DNA of 64,000 bases. Source: Flavobacteriaceae bacterium (lineage in GTDB: Bacteria; Bacteroidota; Bacteroidia; Flavobacteriales; Flavobacteriaceae). Positions 7,555-16,467 of the stretch are shown in pieces (position 1 is the stretch's first letter; the number at the start of each line of letters is the position of its first letter). The stretch is from positions 1 to 64,000 of the forward strand of contig JAMJVX010000011.1 in the NCBI GenBank assembly GCA_023558315.1, in the 5' to 3' direction. The notes beneath the pieces are model-generated. The model had not been told where the DNA came from. It did not search any database and saw nothing but the letters and a program-made list of their open reading frames with translations. The position numbers and the translations under genes were made by a program.

Positions 7555-8148
7555 ATGAAAAGAAAAATTATAGCAATTATTTTATTATTTAGTTTCTCAA
7601 TGAGTTTTGCTAAAGATATAGCAAATACTAAACTGTTGAAAGAGAAAATTAAAACAAAGACAGATGTAATTTTATTAGCAAATGGGGAGCATCTTAAAGG
7701 AGAAATCGTAAAGATGACAAAAAATGCATTTGTCCTAAAAAATGAAAATGGTAAGAGGATTAGAGTTAAAAATGACGATGTTTTATTAGTTGGTTTTGCG
7801 CAGGAACTTCCAGCTCAAAAGAGGTACAGATTAGGATTATTAGATGGAAAACGCGCAGGAAACAAAAGAGCGTTCACACACGGTGTATTGGGATTTTTAA
7901 CTAGTGTTATTGCAGGAGGTATTGTTACTGTAGGAGTGGTTTATCTTACAAGTAAAAGAGTTCCCACCGAAAAAGATGTATTGCCAGAGAATGTGAAACT
8001 ATTAGATGATTATTATTATAATGAAGGATTTAGAATAGGAGCTAGAAATAAAGCAGCTGCTCATGCGGGAATCGGTGTAGGAACAGCCTTAGTAACAATT
8101 ATAGCATTATATCTTTATTATAAAAGTAATGAACCTAACGTGTATTAA
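7555..8148 (+). CDS. Exported small-barrel/two-helix protein, tandem copy D
   Basis: 197 residues, fourth and longest paralogue, 2 bases after copy C. Closely similar to copy C through the barrel and the YRLGLLDGKRAGNKRAF motif, with YNEGFRIGARNKAAAHAGIG as the second unit. The tail after the last helix (YYKSNEPNVY) is hydrophilic. No catalytic motif is visible in any copy. The block lies between pepP and a bacilliredoxin gene with its own promoter, so context gives no functional clue. Confidence 0.72.
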   Translation: MKRKIIAIILLFSFSMSFAKDIANTKLLKEKIKTKTDVILLANGEHLKGEIVKMTKNAFVLKNENGKRIRVKNDDVLLVGFAQELPAQKRYRLGLLDGKRAGNKRAFTHGVLGFLTSVIAGGIVTVGVVYLTSKRVPTEKDVLPENVKLLDDYYYNEGFRIGARNKAAAHAGIGVGTALVTIIALYLYYKSNEPNVY

Positions 8149-8174
8149 AATGTTAATTAAATATATTTCTATAT

Positions 8175-8182
8175 TATCTTTG
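8175..8182 (+). promoter_or_regulatory. -7 promoter element for bacilliredoxin gene
   Basis: TATCTTTG, full TAnnTTTG match, about 70 bases before the ATG at 8253. The leader contains no obvious structured element. Confidence 0.45.
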
Positions 8183-8252
8183 CCAGGCTTTTATAAAAAG
8201 AAAACGTATTAAGTTAATTTAACAATAAAGTAAAACTAATAGTAAAATAATT

Positions 8253-8663
8253 ATGTATCCAGAAGAATTAGTACAGCCAATGAAAGAGGAATTAACTTCT
8301 ATAGGCTTTGAACAGTTAGAGACAACAGAATCAGTGGAAACTGCACTCTCAAAAGAAGGCACTACTTTAGTGGTAGTAAATTCCATTTGCGGATGTGCGG
8401 CAGCAAATGCACGCCCCGGAGTAAGAATGTCTTTAGAAAACGATAAAAAACCCACTCAATTAACTACTGTGTTTGCAGGGGTAGATATAGAAGCGACAGA
8501 TGCCGCAAGGGATAAAATGGTGCCTTTTCCTCCTTCTTCGCCTTCAATTGCGTTGTTTAAAGATGGAGAACTCGTACATATGATAGAAAGACATCATATA
8601 GAGGGGAGAGCGGCAGCACAAATCGCGGAAAATCTTAAAGCGGCTTATTCAGAATATTGCTAA
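8253..8663 (+). CDS. Bacilliredoxin, BrxA/BrxB (YphP/YqiW) family
   Basis: A 136-residue thioredoxin-fold protein with the family's CxC active site in NSICGCAAANARPG (Cys46, Cys48). Members of this family start with MYPEE and have the cis-Pro region PPSSPSIALFKDGELV, both present here. In Firmicutes they remove bacillithiol from proteins; some Bacteroidota also make bacillithiol, but no bacillithiol synthesis gene is visible in this window, so the thiol partner is left open. It forms its own unit, followed 27 bases later by a phosphoesterase gene. Confidence 0.92.
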   Translation: MYPEELVQPMKEELTSIGFEQLETTESVETALSKEGTTLVVVNSICGCAAANARPGVRMSLENDKKPTQLTTVFAGVDIEATDAARDKMVPFPPSSPSIALFKDGELVHMIERHHIEGRAAAQIAENLKAAYSEYC

Positions 8664-8690
8664 ATTTAAGCAGCATTTATTTCTATTTTT

Positions 8691-9209
8691 TTGACCAAAA
8701 AAATTTTACTCTTATCAGATACACATAGTTATATTGATGAGCGTATTCTTTATTATGTAAATTCAGTAGATGAAGTCTGGCATGCAGGAGATATCGGGAA
8801 TATTGAAGTGATAGATAAAATTGTTTCTCTAAAGCCCGCTAGAGCGGTGTATGGCAATATTGATAATCACACATTAAGGAGTACTTATAAAGAAAATGAA
8901 TTTTTCTTATGCGAAAAAGTTTCTGTCTTGATGACGCATATCGCAGGAAGCCCTTCTAAATACAATTCAAGAGTAACAGATTTATTAGAAAAATATAAAC
9001 CCCAGCTTTTTATTTGTGGGCATTCTCACATTTTAAAAGTGATGCAAGATAAAAAGTACAATTGCTTATTTATGAACCCTGGCGCAGCGGGCATTCATGG
9101 TTTTCATAAAATGAGAACGATGATACGTTTTGCAATTACTCAAGGAAAAATACACGCATTAGAAGTAATAGAATTAGGAAAAAGAGGCGCTATCTCAAGC
9201 GGTCAATAG
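8691..9209 (+). CDS. YfcE/MJ0936-type metallophosphoesterase
   Basis: 172 residues of the calcineurin-like phosphoesterase fold. Metal-binding motifs are in order: LLSDTHS (Asp10, His12), HAGDIGN (Asp34), YGNIDNH (Asn56, His60), MTHIAG (His83) and CGHSHI (His111, His113). YfcE relatives are small phosphodiesterases with broad in vitro activity and uncertain physiological substrate. The start is TTG at 8691; there is no ATG close enough to keep the first metal motif. Its 3' end overlaps the convergent DUF4293 gene by 20 bases. Confidence 0.88.
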   Translation: MTKKILLLSDTHSYIDERILYYVNSVDEVWHAGDIGNIEVIDKIVSLKPARAVYGNIDNHTLRSTYKENEFFLCEKVSVLMTHIAGSPSKYNSRVTDLLEKYKPQLFICGHSHILKVMQDKKYNCLFMNPGAAGIHGFHKMRTMIRFAITQGKIHALEVIELGKRGAISSGQ

Positions 9210-9582
9210 AACGAACCAGTGCTTCATCTTTTTTTATAGCTCTATTTGCAAGGATTATAAATATAACGGTGCAGATACGTGCGCCAAAATTAATGAGAAC
9301 AAATGTGTCTAATAGATTTATGTCTAAATCTGGACTTACAAAAAAAAATAACCCAAGGATGAATAGGATTAGCATCAGTAATTCTAGTATAAGGATGGTT
9401 TTATTTAAAATCAACTGTACTTTTCTTTTTTTAAATAGAAAAATACTTATTAGTAATAGGATTGAAATAACACCACATTCAATAATATTGGGGAGCCATC
9501 TATTGTTAAAAAATAGGATTAATAAATACCCTTGAATAAGAAATGCCAGAAATAAATATAATGATTGAATCCTCTGTAACAT
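9190..9582 (-). CDS. DUF4293 family membrane protein
   Basis: A 130-residue protein with four predicted membrane helices and the opening MLQRIQSLYLFLAFLI typical of DUF4293, a family I know mainly from Bacteroidota and usually found divergent from rho, as here. Function unknown. It ends inside the 3' end of the phosphoesterase gene. A -7 element sits 18 bases before its ATG. Confidence 0.82.
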   Translation of the reverse strand: MLQRIQSLYLFLAFLIQGYLLILFFNNRWLPNIIECGVISILLLISIFLFKKRKVQLILNKTILILELLMLILFILGLFFFVSPDLDINLLDTFVLINFGARICTVIFIILANRAIKKDEALVRSIDRLR

Positions 9583-9600
9583 GGTTAAAATATTTTAAAA

Positions 9601-9608
9601 CAAAAATA
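9601..9608 (-). promoter_or_regulatory. -7 promoter element for DUF4293 gene
   Basis: TATTTTTG on the minus strand, full TAnnTTTG match, 18 bases before the ATG at 9580-9582. The rho side of this intergenic region has only a near match (TAATATTG, 9649-9656 approximately). Confidence 0.4.
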
Positions 9609-9741
9609 GTTTTTTTTATTGATTTTAAAAATAATATTGTAATATTGCCACGCTTTTCAGCAAATAAAGTAAAGTTATCGTATAATACTTTATTATTAAT
9701 CACAATCTTAAACAGAAAAATCATTTTTTTACCATTAAATT

Positions 9742-11181
9742 ATGTTAGACATAGAATCTTTAAAAGAAAAAGAACTTGAAGAACTACAAGAAATTGCAGC
9801 TCAATTAAAACTAAAAAAAACATCTAGTTTAGATAAAAAGGAACTTATCTATAAGATTATAGATGAACTCTCTACAAATCCAAATGCAGAAATTTCTTTA
9901 TCAACAAAAAAAGGAACCCCTAAGAAAGCGAAGGTTGATTTAACAAAACTAGAAGATGAAAATGTTGAAAAACAGGAAGAGCCAAAAGAAAAGCCAGTTA
10001 AAAAGAGTAAGAAAATAGAAATTAAAAAAGTTAAAACTGAGGAAGAACCCACGTATGATTTTAATGGAACTTTAGAAACAGAAGGCGTTTTAGAATTAAT
10101 CAATTCCGATGGAGGGTATGGTTTTTTAAGATCTGCGGATTTTAATTATTTGCCTTCTCCCGATGATATTTATATATCACAGTCTCAAGTCCGTCTTTTT
10201 GGACTTAAAACAGGAGATACTGTAAATGGGTCTATAAGACCTCCAAAAGAAAATGAAAAATACTTTCCTCTAATTAAGATAAATAAAATAAATGGGTTAG
10301 AGCCAAGCGTTATTAGAGATAGAATAGCCTTTGAACATTTAACTCCCTTGTTTCCACAAGAAAAATTCAAATTAGATAGTGTTAAAAATACTATTTCAAC
10401 AAGAGTTATAGATTTGTTTTCACCCATAGGAAAAGGACAAAGAGGAATGATAGTTTCCCAGCCAAAGACAGGAAAAACAATGCTTTTAAAAGACATTGCT
10501 AATGCGATTGCGGCAAATCATCCAGAAGTATATCAAATAGTGCTTCTTATTGATGAAAGACCAGAAGAGGTCACAGATATGAAAAGAAATGTGAAAGGAG
10601 AAGTTGTTGCTTCTACTTTTGATGCGCCTGCGGAAAGACATGTTAAAGTAGCAAATATTGTTTTAGAAAAAGCAAAAAGACTTGTAGAATGCGGGCATGA
10701 TGTGGTAATATTATTAGATTCTATAACGCGTTTGGCAAGAGCATATAATACAGTTCAGCCAGCATCAGGAAAAATATTGAGCGGAGGGGTAGATGCTAAT
10801 GCATTACATAAACCTAAACGCTTTTTTGGAGCAGCGAGGAATATAGAAAATGGGGGTTCACTTTCTATTATAGCGACAGCTCTTACAGAAACAGGCTCAA
10901 AAATGGATGAAGTTATTTTTGAAGAATTTAAAGGTACAGGAAATATGGAACTTCAGCTTGATAGAAGAATAGCTAATAAAAGAGTATTTCCAGCCATTGA
11001 TATTATTTCATCAAGTACAAGAAGAGATGATTTATTACTTGAAGAAGGAACGATTAAGAGAATGTGGATAATGCGAAAGCATTTAGCAGACATGAACTCT
11101 TTAGAAGCGATGGAGTTTATTGAAGACAGAATCAAAAAGACAAAATCTAATGAAGAGTTTTTGATTTCTATGAACTCATAG
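9742..11181 (+). CDS. rho: Transcription termination factor Rho
   Basis: 479 residues. The N-terminal Rho_N helical domain (about 1-47) is followed by a highly charged Lys/Glu linker (about 48-105), then the cold-shock RNA-binding domain (about 112-185) with GYGFLRS, and the RecA-like hexameric ATPase with Walker A QPKTGKTM (241-248), Walker [17 protein letters not shown], and [21 protein letters not shown]. Rho loads on unstructured nascent RNA and terminates transcription. The charged linker is longer than in E. coli Rho; such insertions are common in Bacteroidota. Confidence 0.96.
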   Translation: MLDIESLKEKELEELQEIAAQLKLKKTSSLDKKELIYKIIDELSTNPNAEISLSTKKGTPKKAKVDLTKLEDENVEKQEEPKEKPVKKSKKIEIKKVKTEEEPTYDFNGTLETEGVLELINSDGGYGFLRSADFNYLPSPDDIYISQSQVRLFGLKTGDTVNGSIRPPKENEKYFPLIKINKINGLEPSVIRDRIAFEHLTPLFPQEKFKLDSVKNTISTRVIDLFSPIGKGQRGMIVSQPKTGKTMLLKDIANAIAANHPEVYQIVLLIDERPEEVTDMKRNVKGEVVASTFDAPAERHVKVANIVLEKAKRLVECGHDVVILLDSITRLARAYNTVQPASGKILSGGVDANALHKPKRFFGAARNIENGGSLSIIATALTETGSKMDEVIFEEFKGTGNMELQLDRRIANKRVFPAIDIISSSTRRDDLLLEEGTIKRMWIMRKHLADMNSLEAMEFIEDRIKKTKSNEEFLISMNS

Positions 11182-11232
11182 TTCATAGAAATAACTTCCT
11201 TTTCATAAAGTTTTATTTAATAGTATAGAAAT

Positions 11233-11254
11233 GTACTATTTATCTATATAGTAC
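11233..11254 (+). terminator. Possible hairpin downstream of rho
   Basis: Perfect 7-base arms (gtactat at 11233-11239 and atagtac at 11248-11254) around an 8-base loop, 51 bases after the rho stop. There is no U-run directly after it, so it may be only a weak terminator or an RNA-stabilising hairpin. A T10+ run occurs later, near 11294-11303, without an adjoining stem. Confidence 0.3.
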
Positions 11255-11351
11255 TTCAAATTTGTATACTAATTTCTAATTAAAATTTGAGAATTTTTTT
11301 TTTAACACATTTCTTTATTAGCAAAGGAATATGTTTTTATAGTTAAAGAAA

Positions 11352-11606
11352 TTAACTTAATGAACTAACGTGCTTAGTTATTTTAGATTTGAGATTAGCC
11401 GATTTATTCTTATGAATAATATTTCGTTTAACTAATTTATCTAATAGAGAAGCTACTTTTGGAAGTAATTTTTCCGCAGCACTTTTGTCTGTAGTAGATT
11501 TTATAGTTTTTATAGCGTTTCTCGTAGTTTTGTGTTGGTAACGATTACGTAAACGTTTTTTTTCGTTAGATCTAATTCTTTTTAAAGCAGATTTATGATT
11601 TGCCAT
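11352..11606 (-). CDS. rpsT: 30S ribosomal protein S20
   Basis: 84 residues, very basic, starting MANHKSALKRIRSNEKKRLRN, the S20 signature; predicted to be all helical. S20 binds the 5' domain of 16S rRNA early in 30S assembly. It lies 24 bases downstream of tRNA-Glu on the same strand with no box between them, so it is probably co-transcribed with the tRNA. Confidence 0.96.
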   Translation of the reverse strand: MANHKSALKRIRSNEKKRLRNRYQHKTTRNAIKTIKSTTDKSAAEKLLPKVASLLDKLVKRNIIHKNKSANLKSKITKHVSSLS

Positions 11607-11630
11607 ATTTTTCTTTTTTAATTTTTTTAG

Positions 11631-11702
11631 TAGCCCGTAGGGGAATCGAACCCCTCTTTCTAGGATGAAAACCTAACGTCCTAGCCGATAGACGAACGGG
11701 CC
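11631..11702 (-). tRNA. tRNA-Glu (anticodon TTC)
   Basis: A 72-base cloverleaf on the minus strand. The acceptor stem pairs GGCCCGT with ACGGGCT (one G-T pair), discriminator A. The anticodon arm is CCTAGGATG-like around the loop with TTC in GGTTTTCATC, and the T arm GAGGGGTTCGATTCCCCT is standard. The CCA end is not encoded. The promoter element is at 11720-11727, and rpsT follows downstream. Confidence 0.93.
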
Positions 11703-11719
11703 TTATTTAAAAATGGGTG

Positions 11720-11727
11720 CAAATGTA
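11720..11727 (-). promoter_or_regulatory. -7 promoter element for tRNA-Glu (and rpsT)
   Basis: TACATTTG on the minus strand, full TAnnTTTG match, 17 bases before the mature tRNA 5' end. Confidence 0.55.
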
Positions 11728-11766
11728 CGAATAAAATAAAAAATCATTAAGTTTTTTTATAAAAAA

Positions 11767-13251
11767 CTAATAGGCTTTTGCAAATAAAACCCTTTGGGTA
11801 GATTTATTCCCACTATATACGCATTTGCCTTGCTCTGATTGTACATCCATAGGGATACAACGGATAGTTGCTTTCGTTAATTTTTTAATAGTTTCTTCAG
11901 TTTCTCTAGTTCCATCCCAATGTGCAGAAATATACCCTCCTTTTGTATTTAATATTTCTTTAAAATCATCAAAATTTTCTACTTGAGTAATATTATTATT
12001 TCTAAAATTAAGAGCTTTTTCAAACACCTTTGTTTGGATGTCATCTAGGGTAGTTTTAATTGTTTCCAATAATGTTTCTTTTGGAACAAACATTTTTTCA
12101 AAAGTATCTCTCCTAGCTATTTCTACACCTTTCTTTTCAATATCTCTTAATCCTATAGAGATTCTTATAGGAACCCCTTTTAATTCATATTCATTAAATT
12201 TATATCCTGGGGTAAAACTATCTCTATCATCATATTCAAATCGAATATTATGTTCTCTGAAAATATCTTTAATCGCCTCAACTTCCTTTTCAATTTTTTC
12301 TATATCCTCTTTTGATTTATAAATGGGGATAATAACTACTTGAAAAGGAGCAATGTTGGGAGGTAAAACAAGTCCGTTGTCATCGCCATGTGCCATAACT
12401 AAAGCTCCCATCAATCGTGTAGAAACACCCCATGAAGTAGCCCATACAAAATCTAACCCTCCTTCTTTTGTTGCATATTTTACATTAAATGCTTTAGAAA
12501 AATTTTGACCTAAAAAATGAGAGGTGCCTGCTTGTAGCGATTTTCCATCTTGCATTAAGGCCTCAATACAATAGGTTTTTTCTGCTCCTGCAAATTGTTC
12601 TGCCTCTGTTTTAATTCCTTGAATGACTGGAATACCCATTACTTGTTCAACAAAATTTGCATAAATAGAATTAATTAACAGTGTTTCTTCCATTGCTTCA
12701 TCCTTAGTAGCATGTGCAGTATGTCCCTCTTGCCATAAAAACTCAGCAGTTCTGAGGAATAAACGAGTTCGCATTTCCCAACGAACAACATTTGCCCATT
12801 GGTTTATTTTCAAAGGTAAATCTCGATATGATTTAATCCAGTTTTGGTATGTTTTCCATATTATGGCTTCACTCGTAGGGCGAACAATCAATTCCTCTTC
12901 TAACTTTGCTTCGGGGTCTACAATTAATTTGTTTTTAGTTGATTCATCTTTTTTTAACCTGTAATGCGTAACCACTGCACATTCTTTTGCAAAACCTTCG
13001 GCATTTTTTTCTTCAGCCTCAAATAAACTTTTTGGTACAAATAACGGGAAGTATGCATTTTTATGCCCCGTGTCTTTAAATTTTTCATCTAAAAGCGATT
13101 GTACTCTTTCCCAAATGGCATATCCATAGGGCTTAATGACCATACACCCTCTCACAGCAGCGTTTTCTGCAAGACTGGCTTTTATTATTAGTTCGTTATA
13201 CCATTTTGAATAATTTTCTTCTCTTTTAGTTAATTTTTTCTCGTTTTTCAT
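11767..13251 (-). CDS. proS: Prolyl-tRNA synthetase (archaeal/eukaryote-like type)
   Basis: 494 residues. Class II aminoacyl-tRNA synthetase motifs are visible: motif 2 region [30 protein letters not shown] and motif 3 region [17 protein letters not shown]. No editing (INS) domain is inserted between motifs 2 and 3, and the protein ends with KAY, the terminal Tyr seen in the ProS type 3 group that includes archaeal and eukaryotic enzymes. It charges tRNA-Pro. The only minus-strand promoter match is at 13284-13291. Confidence 0.95.
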   Translation of the reverse strand: MKNEKKLTKREENYSKWYNELIIKASLAENAAVRGCMVIKPYGYAIWERVQSLLDEKFKDTGHKNAYFPLFVPKSLFEAEEKNAEGFAKECAVVTHYRLKKDESTKNKLIVDPEAKLEEELIVRPTSEAIIWKTYQNWIKSYRDLPLKINQWANVVRWEMRTRLFLRTAEFLWQEGHTAHATKDEAMEETLLINSIYANFVEQVMGIPVIQGIKTEAEQFAGAEKTYCIEALMQDGKSLQAGTSHFLGQNFSKAFNVKYATKEGGLDFVWATSWGVSTRLMGALVMAHGDDNGLVLPPNIAPFQVVIIPIYKSKEDIEKIEKEVEAIKDIFREHNIRFEYDDRDSFTPGYKFNEYELKGVPIRISIGLRDIEKKGVEIARRDTFEKMFVPKETLLETIKTTLDDIQTKVFEKALNFRNNNITQVENFDDFKEILNTKGGYISAHWDGTRETEETIKKLTKATIRCIPMDVQSEQGKCVYSGNKSTQRVLFAKAY

Positions 13252-13283
13252 GAATTTAGGTATGTTTTTAACAAAATTGTGCG

Positions 13284-13291
13284 CAAAACTA
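13284..13291 (-). promoter_or_regulatory. -7 promoter element for proS
   Basis: TAGTTTTG on the minus strand, full TAnnTTTG match, 32 bases before the proS ATG. Confidence 0.5.
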
Positions 13292-13337
13292 AAAATAATT
13301 TGTATATTGGATCAGTTTAACCAAAAATATTAATAAA

Positions 13338-14345
13338 ATGAAAACAAAAAATTCTATCTTTTATATTTTACTATTGATAGTTGCCTATGGATGTGGTAGT
13401 TTTAATAGTAATTCTACTTATCTCAATGATGGTATTTATAGCAGTAAAAGCTATAATGACACAAGAGATAATTACAAAAATGAATCTTTAGATAAAAATC
13501 AAAGACGATATGACGATTCAGAAGAAAATAATGAAGCTTTCCTAGTACATAATAATAATAGAGATACCATTTATTTTAATCCAAATAATACTAAAATTAA
13601 TTTAAACGATAATTCTTTACCACCTTTAGATTTTAGATTAGCTGATTATTCTTATTCTATGAATAACACAATTTATTGGAGCAATTGGAGATTGACTAGC
13701 CGGGGTTGGAATCCATGGAGATGGAGAAATAGAGCAAGATTTGCATGGGGTGCTCCATTTGCTTGGAACGATCCCTGCTGGGATACTTGGGGTTGGAATT
13801 CTTGGAGTGTTTGGAACAATGGTTGTGGAAGTTGGAATAACAACTGGGGTTGGAATTCTTGGGCTTGGAACGGCTGGGGTCCTAGTCCTAATTGGGGATG
13901 GAACAGTTGGGTACTTGCGGGACATAGATGGAATCCATATTATAACGATTGGGTATATTATAATCAGCCTTGGTATGTAAATAATTTTGAAGACAACAGA
14001 AATAGAAGGAGGTCATATTCTAGAGGAAGAAAAGGAGTTGTTAATACAAATAATAGAAATGTTGCTAATTCGAATAATAATTCTACAAGAACTATAAGAA
14101 GAAGTAATGATAGAAATACCAATACTAGAAGATTAAACAGAAATACTAATAAATATAGGAATGAAACCTCAAATTTTAGAGGAGACAGTAATTCTAATAA
14201 AAGATCCTCAGAACCTAAATCGACGTATAGAAATTCAAATTCTTCAAATAATAACTTTAGGAATTCTTCCTCAAATAGTGCGCCGAGAACAGGTAGCAGT
14301 GGAAGTAGCAGTATAAGAAGCGGTGGACGTAGAGGGAATCAATAA
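13338..14345 (+). CDS. Trp-rich putative lipoprotein with basic Asn/Arg/Ser tail
   Basis: 335 residues, no family recognised. An N-terminal lipoprotein-type signal ends in VAYGC (Cys19). Residues about 20-110 are polar. Residues 114-212 hold 24 tryptophans in irregular WGWNSW-like repeats with a few Cys (147, 163). The tail from about 217 to the end is rich in Arg, Asn and Ser and almost devoid of hydrophobic residues. The Trp repeats suggest a rigid extracellular or cell-wall-binding surface, and the tail looks disordered and positively charged. It is followed 15 bases later by an outer-membrane porin gene, so the two are probably co-expressed. Confidence 0.7.
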   Translation: MKTKNSIFYILLLIVAYGCGSFNSNSTYLNDGIYSSKSYNDTRDNYKNESLDKNQRRYDDSEENNEAFLVHNNNRDTIYFNPNNTKINLNDNSLPPLDFRLADYSYSMNNTIYWSNWRLTSRGWNPWRWRNRARFAWGAPFAWNDPCWDTWGWNSWSVWNNGCGSWNNNWGWNSWAWNGWGPSPNWGWNSWVLAGHRWNPYYNDWVYYNQPWYVNNFEDNRNRRRSYSRGRKGVVNTNNRNVANSNNNSTRTIRRSNDRNTNTRRLNRNTNKYRNETSNFRGDSNSNKRSSEPKSTYRNSNSSNNNFRNSSSNSAPRTGSSGSSSIRSGGRRGNQ

Positions 14346-14360
14346 AACCTTAAAAAAAAA

Positions 14361-15899
14361 ATGAAAAAATTATTTTTTTTCTTTACAATATTTTTTTTAA
14401 CCATTAACACATATAGTCAATCGTTAGAGGATGCGTTGCGGTTTTCTATTTCAAATCCCATAGGTACTGCAAGATATCAAAGTATGGCAGGCGCTTTCGG
14501 TGCCTTGGGAGGGGATTTGTCATCTATTGTGAGTAATCCTGCAGGTTCATCAGTATTTACACATGCTGAAATTGTAGGTACTTTGTCTATTCAAAACAAT
14601 CAAAATAAAGCTACGTATTTTGGAAATACTAAAGAAAACGAAGAATCAAATCTAAGCATTCACCAGATTGGAATTGTAATTCCCTTTAGAAATAATAGTA
14701 ATGATTGGACTAAAACAACATTCGCCTTCAACGGACAAACACAATCATTTTTCGAGAATGATTATAGGGTGGTTGGAGAATCTAAAAATGGTTTAGATAA
14801 ATATTTTTTAGGGTACGCAAATGGTATTGGGGCAGATATATTAAATATTAGAGATGGTGAATCATTACAAGGGGTGTATCAATATTTAGGAGAAAATTTT
14901 TCAAATGGTTATAATATGCAACAAGCTTTACTAGGGTATCAGGGATATTTAATCAATCCAGATGGAGAGGAAACCTATTCTCGTAATGCAAGTTATACAA
15001 ATGTAAATCATTCCTATTTTTCTATGGATACAGGAAGAATATCTAAATATACTTTTAATTTAAGTAGTTTATATAATGATTATTTACATGTAGGAGTAAA
15101 CATAAATGCCTATGATATCCAATATAGGAAAAGCAATAGATTAATAGAATCAGGGTATAACGCTAATTCAAATGTTCAAGAAGTTGATTTTGAAAATACG
15201 CTGGATATTAAGGGAGGTGGATTTTCTGTTCAAGTAGGAGCAATTGCTAAGATTGCAGAAAATATTAGAGTAGGATTTTCCTATCATAGTCCTGTTGCCT
15301 TTACTGAAATGGAAGAGGAATTCCAACAAAAAATTAAAATAGGATTAAATGATAGTTTTGTGCAGTCAATTACAGGAGCCCAAGCTGTAATTAATTTAGA
15401 TCCAGAAACGAACCTTGTATTTCCAAAATATAATTTCCAGAGTCCTTCTACTACTGCACTTAGTTTTGCGTATTTATTTGGGCAGAGAGGTTTGATAAGC
15501 ATTGAATACGATACCAGAGACTATTCTAATATAAAATATGTTGTAGATAATAGTAGTTACTTAGAACAATTAAATGAAGAAGCATCTTCAGCATTTCAAA
15601 GAGTTCAAAATATTAGAGCAGGAGGGGAATTCCGATTTGATGAAAGGATAAGTATAAGAGGAGGATACGCAAGGATACAGAATCCCTATAAAGGATTAAA
15701 TGATAATCAAATCGTATCTTTGGGATTAGGATATAATAATCTCAATAGTTATTTAGGGTTTTCTATCCAAAATATCATTACGTATAGTCAAGAAAACTTT
15801 TATAATGGTTTACCAACCACAAACGCTTTTTCTGCAAATAATTATAATTTAATAAACACCCAATTGAGATTATCAGCTTCCTATCATTTAATCTTTTAG
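14361..15899 (+). CDS. OmpP1/FadL/TodX-type outer-membrane transporter
   Basis: 512 residues with a Sec signal (MKKLFFFFTIFFLTINTYSQ) and the opening of the FadL-like beta-barrel family: ARYQSMAGAFGALGGDLSSIVSNPAG, where the NPAG segment corresponds to the N-terminal plug of FadL. The rest alternates amphipathic strands and ends with SASYHLIF, an aromatic C-terminus as in barrels inserted by BamA. FadL relatives carry hydrophobic compounds across the outer membrane; in Bacteroidota such proteins are often labelled hemin receptors on weak grounds. Substrate unknown. Second gene after the Trp-rich lipoprotein. Confidence 0.83.
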   Translation: MKKLFFFFTIFFLTINTYSQSLEDALRFSISNPIGTARYQSMAGAFGALGGDLSSIVSNPAGSSVFTHAEIVGTLSIQNNQNKATYFGNTKENEESNLSIHQIGIVIPFRNNSNDWTKTTFAFNGQTQSFFENDYRVVGESKNGLDKYFLGYANGIGADILNIRDGESLQGVYQYLGENFSNGYNMQQALLGYQGYLINPDGEETYSRNASYTNVNHSYFSMDTGRISKYTFNLSSLYNDYLHVGVNINAYDIQYRKSNRLIESGYNANSNVQEVDFENTLDIKGGGFSVQVGAIAKIAENIRVGFSYHSPVAFTEMEEEFQQKIKIGLNDSFVQSITGAQAVINLDPETNLVFPKYNFQSPSTTALSFAYLFGQRGLISIEYDTRDYSNIKYVVDNSSYLEQLNEEASSAFQRVQNIRAGGEFRFDERISIRGGYARIQNPYKGLNDNQIVSLGLGYNNLNSYLGFSIQNIITYSQENFYNGLPTTNAFSANNYNLINTQLRLSASYHLIF

Positions 15900-15928
15900 A
15901 AAGAGTAATTATTATTTATTAAAATTAT

Positions 15929-15936
15929 TATATTTG
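15929..15936 (+). promoter_or_regulatory. -7 promoter element for the 163-residue secreted protein
   Basis: TATATTTG, full TAnnTTTG match, 29 bases before the ATG at 15966. Confidence 0.5.
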
Positions 15937-15965
15937 CCCGAATTAATCAAAAAAAATATTTATTT

Positions 15966-16457
15966 ATGAAAAAAATTTTATTCTTATCATTAGTGCTAGG
16001 TATTTTATATACAAGTCAAGCACAGGCTCAAGTTTATGAGTACAAAGTAATTACAACAGTAGAATCTATTATTCCTAATGGAATTGGTCGATCAAGATTG
16101 ATAGAATCGTCTGTGGAAAGAGATTATGAGCAATTTACTACTCAACGAACAGAAAATCAACAAGGACGTAATAAATCTAAAAGAAGAGATATTAGAGTGA
16201 AAGATTTTGAAGAAACAAAACTTTTAAACTTTTTTAATATTGGAGGAATACGTTTTCAAAATATTGCAGCAAATGACGCATTGGTATCTTCTAAGCTATC
16301 TAAGATGTCTGAAGAAGGTTGGGAATTAGCATTTGTTAATACGGGTGTTGAATCTCATGCGGGTACTTATGATAATGGAAGTGATGATACAGGTATTTTT
16401 ATCACACGTTTTACTTTTAGAAGATTAAAACAAGCAGCAGAAACTGCTAGTAACTAA
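15966..16457 (+). CDS. Small secreted protein, DUF4177-like
   Basis: 163 residues. A signal peptide (MKKILFLSLVLGILYTSQAQA) precedes a single domain that starts YEYKVITTVESI and ends with LSKMSEEGWELAFV and a final strand FITRFTFRRLK. The pattern of an opening YEYK strand, a helix with EGWEL, and a closing strand resembles DUF4177-type domains. About 45 central residues (SVERDYEQFTTQRTENQQG region) are polar and look like a loop insertion. Function unknown. Confidence 0.65.
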   Translation: MKKILFLSLVLGILYTSQAQAQVYEYKVITTVESIIPNGIGRSRLIESSVERDYEQFTTQRTENQQGRNKSKRRDIRVKDFEETKLLNFFNIGGIRFQNIAANDALVSSKLSKMSEEGWELAFVNTGVESHAGTYDNGSDDTGIFITRFTFRRLKQAAETASN

Positions 16458-16467
16458 ATTATCTAGT

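Noticed and set aside
8149-8252. A riboswitch or structured leader before the bacilliredoxin gene
   Set aside because: No conserved riboswitch core or stable GC-containing stem is visible in the roughly 70-base leader.
9640-9665. A second promoter box for rho (TAATATTG)
   Set aside because: It has a mismatch in the TTTG part, so it was not listed as a feature, although rho must have a promoter in this region.
11260-11310. Poly-T run (near 11294) as terminator for rho
   Set aside because: It has no adjoining GC-containing stem and the closest hairpin is about 40 bases upstream.
13638-13980. Repetitive open frames on both strands over the Trp-rich gene
   Set aside because: The repeats of the sense frame (WGWNSW units) create periodic antisense and alternate frames; not independent genes.
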